Shown: positions 12,724-23,790 of the stretch, piece after piece
Position numbering within the stretch: the first letter of the stretch is position 1
Layout of the letters: each line of letters begins with the position of its first letter
Origin: Harmothoe impar
Taxonomy: Eukaryota > Annelida > Polychaeta > Phyllodocida > Polynoidae
DNA: 64,000 nucleotides
NCBI GenBank assembly: GCA_947462335.1
Contig: OX381705.1
Coordinates: forward strand, 5,136,703 to 5,200,702
Direction: 5' to 3'
The notes under the pieces: model-generated
Database searches by the model: none
What the model was told of the DNA's origin: nothing
What the model saw: the letters and a program-made list of their open reading frames with translations, nothing else
Program-made: the position numbers and the translations under genes

Positions 12724-13944
12724 ATGCATCTAGGGCACCCCTTAGCAGTGTTTCTGGTGCTGGGTGTGTCCCTAGTGGCAGGGTTGGAGTGCCCTATGGT
12801 CAACCATCCCTGTGACTGCTCCGTAGTGGGCTCTATAGTTCAGGCCCTAGCCCTGGACTGTGACCGACGGGGTCTTCGAGAAGTCCCAGATATGATGGTC
12901 TTCAGAGGACATCCAATAAACTTCCTCAATCTTGCTTTCAACCGGATTGCTACTTTAAGTGAGGATTTCCTCTCAGGGCTGTATTTCCAATCAGTGCGTC
13001 CTGTCCAGGACCCTATGATCAATCTCGGTGGGAATGCCATCATTGGTATGCCCAAACATGCTTTCCGTGGAATACGTGCGGACGTCCTTGGCCTGAGACT
13101 CAATAATTGCTCGCTGGATATCATCCCTCGTGAGACTCTCCGTAAAATGGAGAACCTCACTTTTCTGATGCTGCATGGCAATAGGATCCAGTCATTACCA
13201 AGTGGAGTTTTCACTGGTCTCAAGAAGCTGCGCCATCTCGATTTAAGTAGTAACCTCATCCGGAGAATCTCCACTGATGTGTTTATGGGGCTAGAGGGGT
13301 CACTACGGGCATTGTACCTGAATAAATTAGGGCTCACTGAGTTCCCAGCAGCAGCCATTGAGAAGCTCAGCAAGTTGGAGATACTGGAGATCAACAACAA
13401 CAAGCTTGAGCAACTGGGAGATAATTCTTTCCGTAATTTCGAGACAAAAGGTCCTCTCACAGTTGGATTAAGTGGTAATGGAATGGCTACTGTAAGCCAG
13501 AGAGCTTTAGAAGGAATGCATTTGGAACTTAAGAAATTAGATTTATCTGGTAATAATTTGAGATCCCTACATTTCCTTAATAATGCCTGCCACCCGATAT
13601 TTGACCAGCGACCCGTCATCAATGTGGAGCGTAACCCGATAGTGTGTGACTGCTTGTTGTATGGTGTTGTATCAACTGGCAGGATGGACTTTAGAGGTGC
13701 TTGTCAATATCCAAACAAGTACAGTGGTCTTCAGTTGAGAGATGCTTTTGTGAATGCAGCCTGGGGGGAGTGTCAGGCTAAGGTGGCAGGGAGTCATGCG
13801 ACATGTGGAAGTACAACGTCACGAGCCCCAACGATTGGTGCATCATCAGCCATGGCACATGTACACGCACACTGCGCCATGCTGACACTACTCTGTGTGC
13901 TCACCGTCAGGTTGTTGTCAAACCCCACAAGGACAATACTGTAG
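12724..13944 (+). CDS. Secreted or GPI-anchored leucine-rich-repeat protein, copy A
   Basis: An intact 406-codon frame. Residues 1-20 form a signal peptide with a hydrophobic core and an A-G cleavage site. An N-terminal LRR cap follows (cysteines in C-x6-C-x-C with a fourth near residue 46). Then come about eight or nine repeats of the L-x-x-L-x-L-x-x-N-x-L type (about 55-290), and a C-terminal cap with C-D-C and further cysteines (about 310-355). The last 25 residues are hydrophobic after a Ser/Thr-rich stretch, suggesting a GPI signal or a single membrane anchor. The ATG has A at -3. The family is extracellular and binds ligands or other cells; no specific partner can be named. Copy B differs at five residues only. 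A 5' non-coding exon is possible. It could equally be an innate-immune or an adhesion LRR protein. Confidence 0.85.
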   Translation: MHLGHPLAVFLVLGVSLVAGLECPMVNHPCDCSVVGSIVQALALDCDRRGLREVPDMMVFRGHPINFLNLAFNRIATLSEDFLSGLYFQSVRPVQDPMINLGGNAIIGMPKHAFRGIRADVLGLRLNNCSLDIIPRETLRKMENLTFLMLHGNRIQSLPSGVFTGLKKLRHLDLSSNLIRRISTDVFMGLEGSLRALYLNKLGLTEFPAAAIEKLSKLEILEINNNKLEQLGDNSFRNFETKGPLTVGLSGNGMATVSQRALEGMHLELKKLDLSGNNLRSLHFLNNACHPIFDQRPVINVERNPIVCDCLLYGVVSTGRMDFRGACQYPNKYSGLQLRDAFVNAAWGECQAKVAGSHATCGSTTSRAPTIGASSAMAHVHAHCAMLTLLCVLTVRLLSNPTRTIL

Positions 13945-16709
13945 CCTGCCTGGGAGCTGGTTTGTATGGAGAACCCATAGACAATGCCCCTACATACCCA
14001 ATCCCTCCTTCTACAATCAAACTGCACTGTAATAGCATGAGGCTTTAATACACTGTGTCCTATTGTCTTTATGATGCATAAATGCAGTACTGGTGAGTTG
14101 CTAGCCAGGCCCCAGTTCACGGAAATTGATCTTGAACCTGCAAGCTCAAGCAGAGCTCATCTGCTAAGTTTAGCTCAAGCTCAGCTTTTTGAAAATGTGG
14201 TTCACAAAAAAGCTTATATGGGAAAGTACGTGAACTGATTAAGTTTCTGCTTAAAAAGTCAAGCAGATGACTGTTTTGCTTGGACACTCAAGCAGATCAG
14301 CCATCTGCTTGTGTCTTCAAGCAAATAGTAATATTTTGTGAACTGGGATCTGCTCAAACTGATCTAAATTGTCTGATTCAAGCAGATAAAAAAGTGTTTT
14401 GTGAACTAGGGCCCGAGAAAGTTTTGAGATATTATTTGTCAGTGTGATGCATAAATGCAGTACTTGCGAGTAGCTTATCAGCTCTGCATTCAAGCATGGT
14501 CCTGACCCTAATGGGCTGATTGATTCTGATTGGTTAGCATGATGCATCAATGCATTGGTGAATCATGATAAAAACTGAACATAAAGCTTTCAGGCTTTAT
14601 GCCATACTTTATTGATTGAGGGCCACATGCGTAGAAAAGACAACAGTGTATATGTAGAGGTATTCAGCAATGCATAACGGATGACATCCATTAGACCTAG
14701 AATCACAGATATCACTGTAAAACAATTGTAATGCATATATACAATAGCATGAACATGTATGTATGAAATGTGAAAAAGTTGAGGAAGCTGTCCGGTAACT
14801 CTGTGTATGTGGTTGTTGTAAAATCCCTTTGTAACACTCAATAGTCCCTAACACACATTACCAGCATCTGGTGTAGCTAGTACATGCATTTGAAGGTGAA
14901 GGTAGCTTTTTGTATATAGATGATAGATATATATATAGACTTGGTAAAAACTATTTTTGTTCTTTACATACATGTATATAAATGCATATGTGTGGATGAT
15001 TCAAAATATGTATTTTCTTTGGCCCAGGTACATATGTTTGCTACTCAATTCACCCTACGCAATGAATACAAATCTCCCACACTCCCCATCTCCTTTAATG
15101 CAGCCTGTCTTTAGCCACCATCTATGAGAATTGTTTTAATAAATTGGGTTGGAAATGACACTTATGAAATGTTGCTATGTTGCCATTTTTATCCATAGCC
15201 CATCAAGGGCTTTCATATGATACATAATAAGTAGTTCATTGGCAAATGTTGACTATTGGGCAATTGTGTTTTAAACTTCTTGGTGAATTAGATGAAAATT
15301 GATTGGGATGGGATAACTAAAATTTAAAATAGATATCAAGTATAATATTCAATACAAAGTTTGACCTTTAACCCCTTTTATTCAACAGGTCACACATACA
15401 ATAAAGAGAGTCTAAGGCAGGTTCCATTCAATGTTCTTGTCCCGTGGCCACAAACATTCAACCTCTGGGCCCAAATCTCCTCCTACCTACACATAGTCCT
15501 ACTCTCCCATGTCAACAGTGTTCACACTAGTATCCCCTGCTACACCTATACACCCCTAAATCAGGTCAGCCCAGCACCACTGAACAAATACAAGTATGAG
15601 AAAGGTGATCTACTCACTGTCTGATGACAAGATGGTTGCCTGCATCAGGTGAGACATTGACGCTTTACATGTACAATCACCTATAATGGTCCGCTTAAAC
15701 AAACTATTATCAGCACTACAGAAATATGCCACATAGTGCTATAGGAACTATTCAAAAGTCCTGGTGGCACCTTGGTCATTTAGCTACAGATAATAATGGA
15801 ATAAGGCTTCAGAGCTTTGTATTAGAGTTTTGTAAACCTGTAGCTACAGATTGATGTGCAATAAGGCTTTAGAGCTTTGTATTGGAACTGAGTTTTATGA
15901 CCCTATTTACTTCCTTGCAACCCCACTATGTGGGATTGGTATACAGACACACTTATAATGGCCATGGTACATGTATTGTAAGACCCTTCACCCTAGGTCC
16001 CATCAGGACTCATACCAAGTCCAAGTAACCTGGTGCCCGGCATCATCCAAAACAAATGGTGTTTGTCCTGGGTGATTATTAGCTTTTTACCAGCGACTGT
16101 TGTTTATTTTGTCACCATTTTTAGTGATGGACAAAACTATGTGATTTTCTATAAACGGGAGGTGATGGAGGGTTATGGAATTGTTCTGTGTTAATATGTA
16201 TCAATATATTATAAACGTTTATATATTAAATATTATAGGGGGTGACAGTGAAAACTGAAGATTTATTGATTTAAAAATCATGTTATAGCTGAAGGTAGAA
16301 ATTGAAGGTAGAACGTGTTTAGATCATATTTTGTGCCATTTTCCAGGGTATAATTTCAGCAATTGAATTCATTGTATAACATGGTCTGCACTGTTGCAGA
16401 ATATATTGATTCAATGTTCCAATAAAATGTACCTATTTCATGGTTACGAGGTATATAAGTGGAAATTACTGACATTTTTGTGAATTCATTACTGGGGGTT
16501 CAGTATGCTTGAGGCCTCTGTAGTAGTCCCTGGACAAAGACTGATGTTTACAGGGGACAGGAGCAGCAGCAATATGGGGAGTGGTGTGTTTGGACTAAGG
16601 TCTACTCTATCAGCACCTATAATCCATCCAGTCATTTAGCTATTTGATGGATATCGTGGGAATATGAGAAACATTCCTAATTTACAGTGCTTTGCTAGAA
16701 AAGAACATT
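13945..16709. other. 3' flank of LRR gene, non-coding
   Basis: It contains the nested MITE at 14108-14414, foldback-family pieces (14070-14105 and 14440-14575) and otherwise AT-rich sequence. A pyrimidine tract ending in CAG at about 15388 and an AATAAA at about 16422 are kept in both duplicate copies, which hints at transcribed sequence, but I see no convincing exon. Confidence 0.45.
14108..14414. mobile_element. MITE with GGCCCNAGTTCAC inverted termini, copy A
   Basis: The left end GGCCCCAGTTCAC and the right end GTGAACTAGGGCCC are inverted repeats about 300 bp apart. The interior has several CAAGCAGAT-type blocks in both orientations. The same element is at the same place in copy B (61394-61700), so it inserted before the segmental duplication. 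It splits a foldback-family repeat. It is non-coding. Confidence 0.75.
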
Positions 16710-16826
16710 AATTCAAACTACGTTTATGTTTACAATAAATGAGATCAATATTTCAAAAGACTAATGTTGACTTCTATTATTTGAGCTGTATAGAGAAACA
16801 TGACTGTCCAACAAATTTGAATATCG

Positions 16827-17782
16827 CTCACTCTCACCAGATCGATGCAAGTTTTATTTGGCCGTACATGATCGGCGGCCGTACATGATCGGCGGCCCTA
16901 CATGATCGGCGGCCGTACATGATCGGTGACGTACATGATCGGTGACGTTCATGATCGGTGACGTACATGATCCGGGATTATTGACTGCCCTTCCCTTTTT
17001 GACCAGGATAAACCATAGATAAACCTTACCAAGGTGTACATATAATGTCTGTCTTGGTATTTAAAATGGTTTAAATGTGTAAATGAGTCTAGTAAGAGTA
17101 TTTTACATAACATTTCAATGCCTATCATGTACGTCATGTAACGTACATGATTGGTGATGTACATGATCAGTGATTATTGACTGCTCTACTCTTTCTGACC
17201 ATGATAAAACATATATAAACCTTACCAAGGTGTACATATAATGTCTGTCTTTGTATTTCAAATGGTTTAAATGTGTAGATGAGTCTAGTAAGAGTATTTC
17301 ACATGTCATTTCAATACCGATCATGTACGTCATGTGACGTACATGATTGGCCATTATTTATTGACTGCTTTACTTACCTTTTCTGACCATATTTAAAACA
17401 AAAATCAATCATAGCAAGGTGTACATACGATGTTAGTCTTAACATGTATTATCAGAAACATGTGCAGCAGTGGGGTAATAAGAAAATTTTACATGACATT
17501 CCCAGCCGTCATGTGACGTACATGATGGGTTGTACATTAAGGCACTCCCCTGAGTCCCCTATAAATATTTTGGTAGTGTTCTTTTCCTAATAAACTCCCC
17601 AAAAATACATTACAGCTAGTAGGTACGGTTAGAAGAGTTAAATAGTGGAGTGCATGGGGCAACTGGTCGATTTCATAGTCTTCCGGTCATGTACGGCCAC
17701 CGATCATGTACGGCCACCGATCATGTACGGCCACCGATCATGTACGGCCACATTTTAGTTGCATTGATTTGGTGAGAGTGAG
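16827..17782. mobile_element. Foldback element with GTACATGATCGG arrays
   Basis: Imperfect terminal inverted repeats begin CTCACTCTCACCA at 16827 and mirror at 17782. Inside each end is an array of a 17-19 bp unit (GGCCGTACATGATCGGC type), about seven on the left and four inverted on the right. The centre holds three copies of a unit of about 190 bp (near 16965, 17150 and 17340), each bounded by the same motif around a TGACGTACATGA palindrome. No protein is encoded; the short minus-strand frames are products of the repeats. Confidence 0.75.
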
Positions 17783-18127
17783 ACATATATATACATACAT
17801 ATAGCAGGCTCGGTGAGTAATTCACTTTTGCAAATGTTTGTGTCATGTCTGTATCAATGGTTAGTCAAGATGATGACAATTTTTGTTGAGAAAGCTTCAG
17901 ACTATCCTATGATTAAGGGTAAGTAGTCATATTACAGGATGCTACCGGATGTAGGAGGGACAGGAGACACCAATCTACACCAGCACACACATCTCATCTA
18001 CACACCCACCCCCTCAGGCCTTTCAACCCCTCTAAGGCCACCTAGTGCTTCAATGATTTGTCTAGCCAATCGATGAAGGCTGCACTGAATTTAAATGGAA
18101 AACCACAGAAACGTCATTAAGGAAGGT

Positions 18128-18242
18128 ATGATACCCTAATGCATTATGCCCTTGGTCTTCATGATACATCAATGCAGCCCTGGATGGCATGATGCACCAA
18201 TGTAGCACTGGCGAGTTACTCCCCAGGGCTGCATTGGAGTGG
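18128..18242. repeat. Dispersed foldback family member, short
   Basis: It carries CTAATGCATTATGCCCTTGG, two ATGATGCACCAATG-type blocks and a GAGTTACTCCCCAGGGCTGC core, all shared with 48345-48590. Confidence 0.7.
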
Positions 18243-18533
18243 TTCAAGCCTGGCTAAAAGTGAGTATCCAGTACAGTTCCAGACAACTAGACACAGCCCA
18301 GGCATCAAAGCACTGTTATTCCCCAACAAATAAGTACCAGGTTTTTCAGTTTGAGCAGCTTACTCTGGCTCATGCTAAGGGTATCCTGAAGAGCTCAGAC
18401 AACACACGCCACTCAAAAGAAGACTTTTAGTCCCAGAGATCCTGTTTGCTGAAACAAAAACTCATGAAGATGGCCAAAAGATTTCGAAAAGATTTATCAT
18501 CATCTGCCCTTAATAACCCGTTTTTATTCAGGC

Positions 18534-18591
18534 CGGTCAGAGCTGGCACCCGGTCAGAGCTGGCACCCGGTCAGAACTGGCACCCAGTCAG
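18534..18591. repeat. 17 bp tandem repeat
   Basis: Just over three copies of GGTCAGAGCTGGCACCC in a row, with two base changes in the last unit. Confidence 0.85.
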
Positions 18592-21500
18592 AGACAAAAA
18601 CATTGGCCCAAGGTCGTGAGACACAGCCATATATACATCTAGGATAGCATGTGAATTTTACATATTCTGGTGACACTGATAATCCCTGAGCTACTTAGAA
18701 CATGAGAAGCACCAGGCAGTCCTCCTCCAATCATGAAGCGATCTTATCCTGGTGCAGTCCAGCCATTAGTCATCACATGATGTCATCTCAGTGGGGCACA
18801 GCCTGGACCCCTATAGGCGGCAGTGGTCAGTGACACTGGTCATCCTTCTTCATCTGATACCACTCAGCGGCCAGGTCTGAATCAATAAACACAACCTGGG
18901 GGATCCAGGGGCTGCAGTGACTCTCTGCAGTACCCTAGCTAGTAGGGTTATGTTGGTCACATCACACAGCGACTGAGGAGGCAGACCTCTTTGTCAGATG
19001 TTGTCTTATATGCCATTATTTTACAGCACAATGCTAAAGTGTAAAGCAGAGCTAGTCTCAGTTTGCAGTGATGATAAAATCACCCTTTGAACTGAAAGAT
19101 GCATGGGTTAAGTCAGGGGTTACTGGTTGGGCTGTCAATATAGAGTTTTCAACTATCTCTGCACTCTATTAGGTCGACCAGACCACCTTGAGTAAGGATT
19201 TGTAGGATGTAGCCAAGGAGTAAGGTAAACGGTGGGCTGTCAGTAAAGTAGAGATATTGTAAAAACGCATGGCAGTGACTAATGCATGAACATGCAGAAA
19301 AGAGTATGTCCAGTAAAGAGGAGATACGGTCAGGGTCATGACAGTGCAGTGCAGGATCTAGAAATGGAGGGTGGGCACGTCACGCTTTGGTATCAGTATA
19401 ATGGATTATAGGACAGCTATCAGAGCTGTCATCTTAGTGGGCATTGTAAACGTGTGGGAACTGGTAATGTCAAATGGGAGGTAGATTAGAGAGCTGAATC
19501 AATCATTCAGATATAGAGATATATTGCTGTAGAGAGAAAGAGCGATGGAGAGGGATGTTTAGGGCAAGAGTGCAAAAGATAGCTTAGAAAATAGAGACAG
19601 AAAATAGAAAAGGAGATCTAATTAGTAAGAGGGAGAAAGAAAGTAAAAGAATGTTGAATTACCTTTGCCTTTTTATGGCTTTATGAATCTAAACAGATAA
19701 CATCACAGTTCATGTCATTCTCATTGGGGGTATGGGATACAGAATTTCTAGTTATTAAGCATAGTCAATGTTGTATCCACCACGAAAAGAGGCAGAGAGA
19801 GGCAGTGTAAAAAGGTAATGGATACTATGAAGTTGAGGAACAGACAAGGAAAGCAGGAGTGAGTTGTATATTGTGTAGGGGGCGTAGATGGTCTTAGGGA
19901 GCAGAGACAGATTAGGTAGTCGGCTTGTCCCCACCTTGATACCGCCACTACTCTACAAACCTGATGTTTTTGCTAAGCTGGTGCAATAGGCTTGGATATA
20001 TAAGAAGCTTCAAAAAACCAACCTGCCCCAGGAGTCCTAGTAACAACTGCTATGAACACCTGATCTGCCAGTAGAACTCTTACAAATGCTTTCCTAGATG
20101 GGTAAACACTCACAGGCCTTGCTTTTCTGACCTTCACCTCCAAAAAAACAGCTTGGGGCTGAATAAAATGTATTTCCACCAGAATCTAAGAGTTAGAAAA
20201 AGATTAATTTTACTACTAATTATACTTCAACATGAAATTTAAAAATGTATACAGGTCTAGAAATGCTGGGACCTGAATTTAGGAGATTCCTATAATGGCG
20301 ATTGAATCTGAGCTTTCATTATCTCTGTCATACATCAGTGGCAACATGTTGATGCAAGGGAAGCAGGGTGGAGTGGGGGACTGTGAGATACGATCAACCT
20401 TACAGGTCATGTATTATATTGGTTATTGTGTGGCTTATCAGTGTAGGGGCCTGCACGCAGCTGATGACTGATGGGACCACTTCCCAGTGTGTATCACTGC
20501 ACCTGTTAGCTTGATGCTGTAGAGATTACCCACTCCCTACCTTCATTTATTCTGAATGGCCTAGTTTAGTCTTAACAGAGGCTATTCCTGCTTTTATAAC
20601 ACTTCAGGTTCACACTACAGTGAGTGCTCTTCGTTATTCTCACAACCTGATGATCTACTTTAGTAGCCCATTGGGGTTAATGCTGAGGCTAAGGCCATTT
20701 GGCTCCTGGTGCCTTTCAACCCCACAGCATAATCAAATGTAATATCTTCTGCATCACCACTGCGTGCTATGCCTCTATTGTATTGTAAGCCACCTATTCA
20801 GATCACAAATCACTGCATGACAAGCTGTTTTCTCTCTATGCTGACCCTCTGTGCTGACATCTTGGAAGTAGGATGTGTAAAAGAGTTGGATTGGGACATT
20901 TAGGACAGGGTTGGTATACTTGAGTTGGTTGGTGAGATAGTTGGTGCTCATTGGTCCTGGTAGGGACAAGGTGTTTTGGAGGGCTAACCAACCTCAAAGA
21001 GGGAAGGCTGGAAACTGGCTAAATAAACACTATCTGATGACTACTGGACATGCATGAGCCAATTCCATCATTTTGTTGGAGACCTTGAGGGTTTTGCAGA
21101 GGGTGTGACTTCTTCCCTTCTTCTCTGCCTTAGCCCTAAGGGCTGGCTTGCCCATTTTCCCTACCCTCCCTGCTCTGTCTTTTCTTAGTCTTAGTGCCCT
21201 TCCCTGCTTCCCCTGTCCTCCCCTGTACTTTACTATGCACTAGCTTTTGTCCTTGCCATCGCATCTTGCTTTTCTGAATCAGGAGTGAGTACAGGTAGAG
21301 AGAGAGGTGTCAATCCCAATGTGAACATGTGGTCAATACCTTATCGGTTGACAGCAGCCAGCAAGTCAATGTTCGAGAAGGAACTGTCCCCATATGTTCA
21401 AACCCTGTGGTGATCACATAGGCCCTTAGGTTCCCTAACAGCCATCTTGCTGACATTCCAGTTACTTAGCCAATAATACTAGCAGACACTTGCTGTGTGT

Positions 21501-23561
21501 GTTGGGGGGTAGTGGGTGTCAGAGTAGGTGATGCGTGACAGTGTCAGTCCTGTGATGAACATGGAGTCCCTAGGGTCCCAAAACAGGCATCAAGCTGGCA
21601 TAACAGCTCGTTAGAAAGCATTTAGTCAATGGCACTCACAGCCACTAGGGGCGAAGGTATTGAGGAAGGGTAGAGTGTGAAACTGCTAGTACAGGGAGGA
21701 GGGAGGTGTCAGGCCTGAGGTCCCTAAGGTCCCCTAGCAGTCATCTCCATGACATATCAGCTGGCAGAAGAAGCTGGGAACACATAATATATTAAACTAC
21801 CAGACACTGCTTCTACCACCTCCTACCATGTCTCCCCCTGTCCATCCAGCTGATATTATAAACACATGACTGGGTCTAGTCGAAGGTGACTGGTAGTAGA
21901 AGCGATCTCCAAGTCACATAGCATATGGTTTAGTTCTTCTCTAACCCCCTCCCCCAATATCACATCCTCCTGACTTCCTAACTCCTGGCCTTCTGTTGCT
22001 CACTATATTTTACCCTTTTTCCTCCTTCTTCCCTCTCCTATTTCCTCCACCTAACCCCATATTATTTTGTGACATTCTTGATGCACTGTCTCATCACAAT
22101 ACATCTCCAACTCCACTTTCCCACTTCCAAGTGGAATATCAATAAGCTGTATGAGCAGTCTGTGTGTTTTGAAATATTTGTTGGCAGTCAACAGCTATAC
22201 ATCAATGTGATGTTGAATGCTTTTCATGGCAAAATTAAAAGGTTTGCTTGGGAAGCCAGCAGCTGGTTTTTGGCAGTGACAATATTCCTAGTGTGTAGGG
22301 GAGGGGGATTAAAACTGTTGAGATATATCAGGAAGGGAGTAATGGAGGTATTCAAGTTGTCTCATCCATCAAAAGGCGTAGCTCATCTTACATTTCACTT
22401 CAGCGATGTACAATAACACAATTGGATCTGGTTTAAACATCAACTACGAACATGAATTAAAAAAAACTAAACCTCTCATTCTCTACATTCTACCTATCTT
22501 ACACCTATTTCCAATTGCACGTTTGCACCATTTCAGATCCACTTTCCTCTTTACCTTGTTGCCTCTCTCTCTGCCTTATTCTGCCCCATTTGAACACCTA
22601 AAAGACATGATGCAAAAAAAGGTCAAATCATATTCAAATTGGCCATCTTGTTCCCTTACATCTGTCATGCAAGGCTGAGGTACCTGCAACAAGCAGTTTG
22701 ACTTTGGGGTTTGGTAATGGTGATTCCATATTATATTGAGTTGAATATTGACATGGCTGCCATTGGCCAATATATTTTCAATATTGAAAAGTTGTTTAAG
22801 ATTAATCAGACTAGTAGAAATAGACAAGCATAGCCAGTATTGGTCTATTTAATATTTCTAATCAAATAGGATAACTTTTGGCTGTCTTTTACATTAAATA
22901 ATCTACAGGACACATGAACTTGACCACCACATGCTGCAATCCTCATAATCTCTCTAAAAGGTAGACCAAAATCCATAATTAATCATGCTCAAATAGCCTC
23001 ATGATTGGCATCAATGATGGATTTCTCATTTCACATTCAAAAGATGTCATGTGAGCTCTTTTGTCCTCTTCTCTTAATTGGACTCAGTTCAGGAACCTCT
23101 CTTGGTGTGGTCATTATTTATCCCATTTTTAGAGCATTTCCTTGGTGTCACCACTCTTTTTTCTAAAATTATGTTCAGTCAGTTAAAGTGGGTGAGTGTG
23201 CCATGCTGAGTTGGTTGGAGAAAAAGCAGAAAAAAAGACAAAAAAATATTCCCTCATTCTGATGAAACCCAGTAGAGTGAGGTACTAATGACTATCCTGA
23301 GAGGATCAGGTAATATCTTGGAACGGAATGTTACATTTCATGATAATAGCTGCTCTCCATCCAATTATGACAAAGGCTCAGTGGCAGTTGTAAATGGGCT
23401 TTGTGTACCTCCTATAGATAGCTAGGTCGGGGTCCTGATTGTTCAGCTGTCATCCTCCTTCCAAAACTAATGACATAAAACCATATTCCTACACAAAACA
23501 AATGCTTTTGAAAAATACTATGGATACAGGGTGCCATGAACAATTGCAAATCAGCATTGTC

Positions 23562-23754
23562 TGTGTGCATAGAGAGACGCGGTCTCTATGGGCCTATAAA
23601 ATGGAACTGCCAACTATTCCTCCAGGGGGCAGGGCAGTGAGGGACACTGACCATGGCTCCCCCTGGGTTCACAGGTGGACACTGGACCGGGCCTGGACCG
23701 CACCTGACCAGTGGCTGCTTGGTTACCGGGGTGGAGAGACTGAACTTTTTCTTT
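23562..23754 (+). repeat. Ngaro split direct repeat A1
   Basis: 193 bp, identical to A2 at 28664-28856. It starts TGTGTGCATAGAGAGACGCG and ends CTGAACTTTTTCTTT. It contains the TATA box of the element. Confidence 0.95.
23595..23601 (+). promoter_or_regulatory. TATA box of Ngaro element (in A1)
   Basis: TATAAAA in a GC-rich context within the A1 repeat, about 195 bp upstream of the preferred ORF1 start. The same box occurs in A2. Transcription would begin about 30 bp downstream. This is inferred from position and sequence only. Confidence 0.5.
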
Positions 23755-23790
23755 GTACCGAGGGTACCGAGGGTACCGAGGATTACCAAA

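Larger units (their letters stand above)
3240..16709 (+). repeat. Segmental duplication, copy A (partner 51808-64000)
   Basis: Long collinear similarity in direct orientation runs from about 3240 (matching about 51808) to at least 16709 (matching the last base of the window). Anchors include 4260/53740, 6820/55480, 7640/56280, 11020/58110, the LRR genes 12724/60010, 14080/61360 and 16400/63710. Relative to the partner, copy A carries extra blocks at about 4974-5275, 5600-6110 and 8340-10105. It lacks the inserts found at 52364-53239, 56897-57043 and about 58525-58860. Flanks diverge by many indels while the LRR coding sequence is nearly identical. Confidence 0.9.
17783..23561. other. Gene-free stretch with minor repeats
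   Basis: No convincing gene. It contains a foldback-family piece (18128-18242), a 17 bp tandem repeat (18534-18591), a sequence related to the copy-A insertion (19720-19790), a degenerate repeat of about 200 bp in three copies (about 21300-21780, sharing GTCCCTAGGGTCCC-type blocks) and a dispersed family member (22150-22690). A minus-strand frame at 19973-20179 looks mildly protein-like but matches nothing I recognise. Confidence 0.45.

Noticed and set aside
12840..13622. 260-codon minus-strand frame opposite the LRR gene (also 60126-60908)
   Set aside because: It is the antisense shadow of a well-supported gene and has no known motif.
15361..15624. 87-codon frame behind a splice-acceptor-like tract
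   Set aside because: The copy-B equivalent (from about 62764) has indels and base changes that do not look frame-preserving, so an exon is not supported.
16840..16990. CRISPR-like array of short repeats
   Set aside because: Repeats are contiguous with no unique spacers, mirrored at the other end of an inverted-repeat element, and the context is a eukaryotic genome.
19973..20179. 68-codon minus-strand frame with protein-like composition
   Set aside because: No recognisable motif, no clear splice sites and no conservation evidence in the window.
22069..22416. 115-codon plus-strand frame
   Set aside because: It lies in a dispersed repeat family whose other copies (8520-8960, 49190-49400) do not keep the frame.
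23653..23790. Upstream ATG for Ngaro ORF1
   Set aside because: It lies in the A1 repeat, which recurs in A2 without the downstream gene; the ATG at 23791 has a better context.
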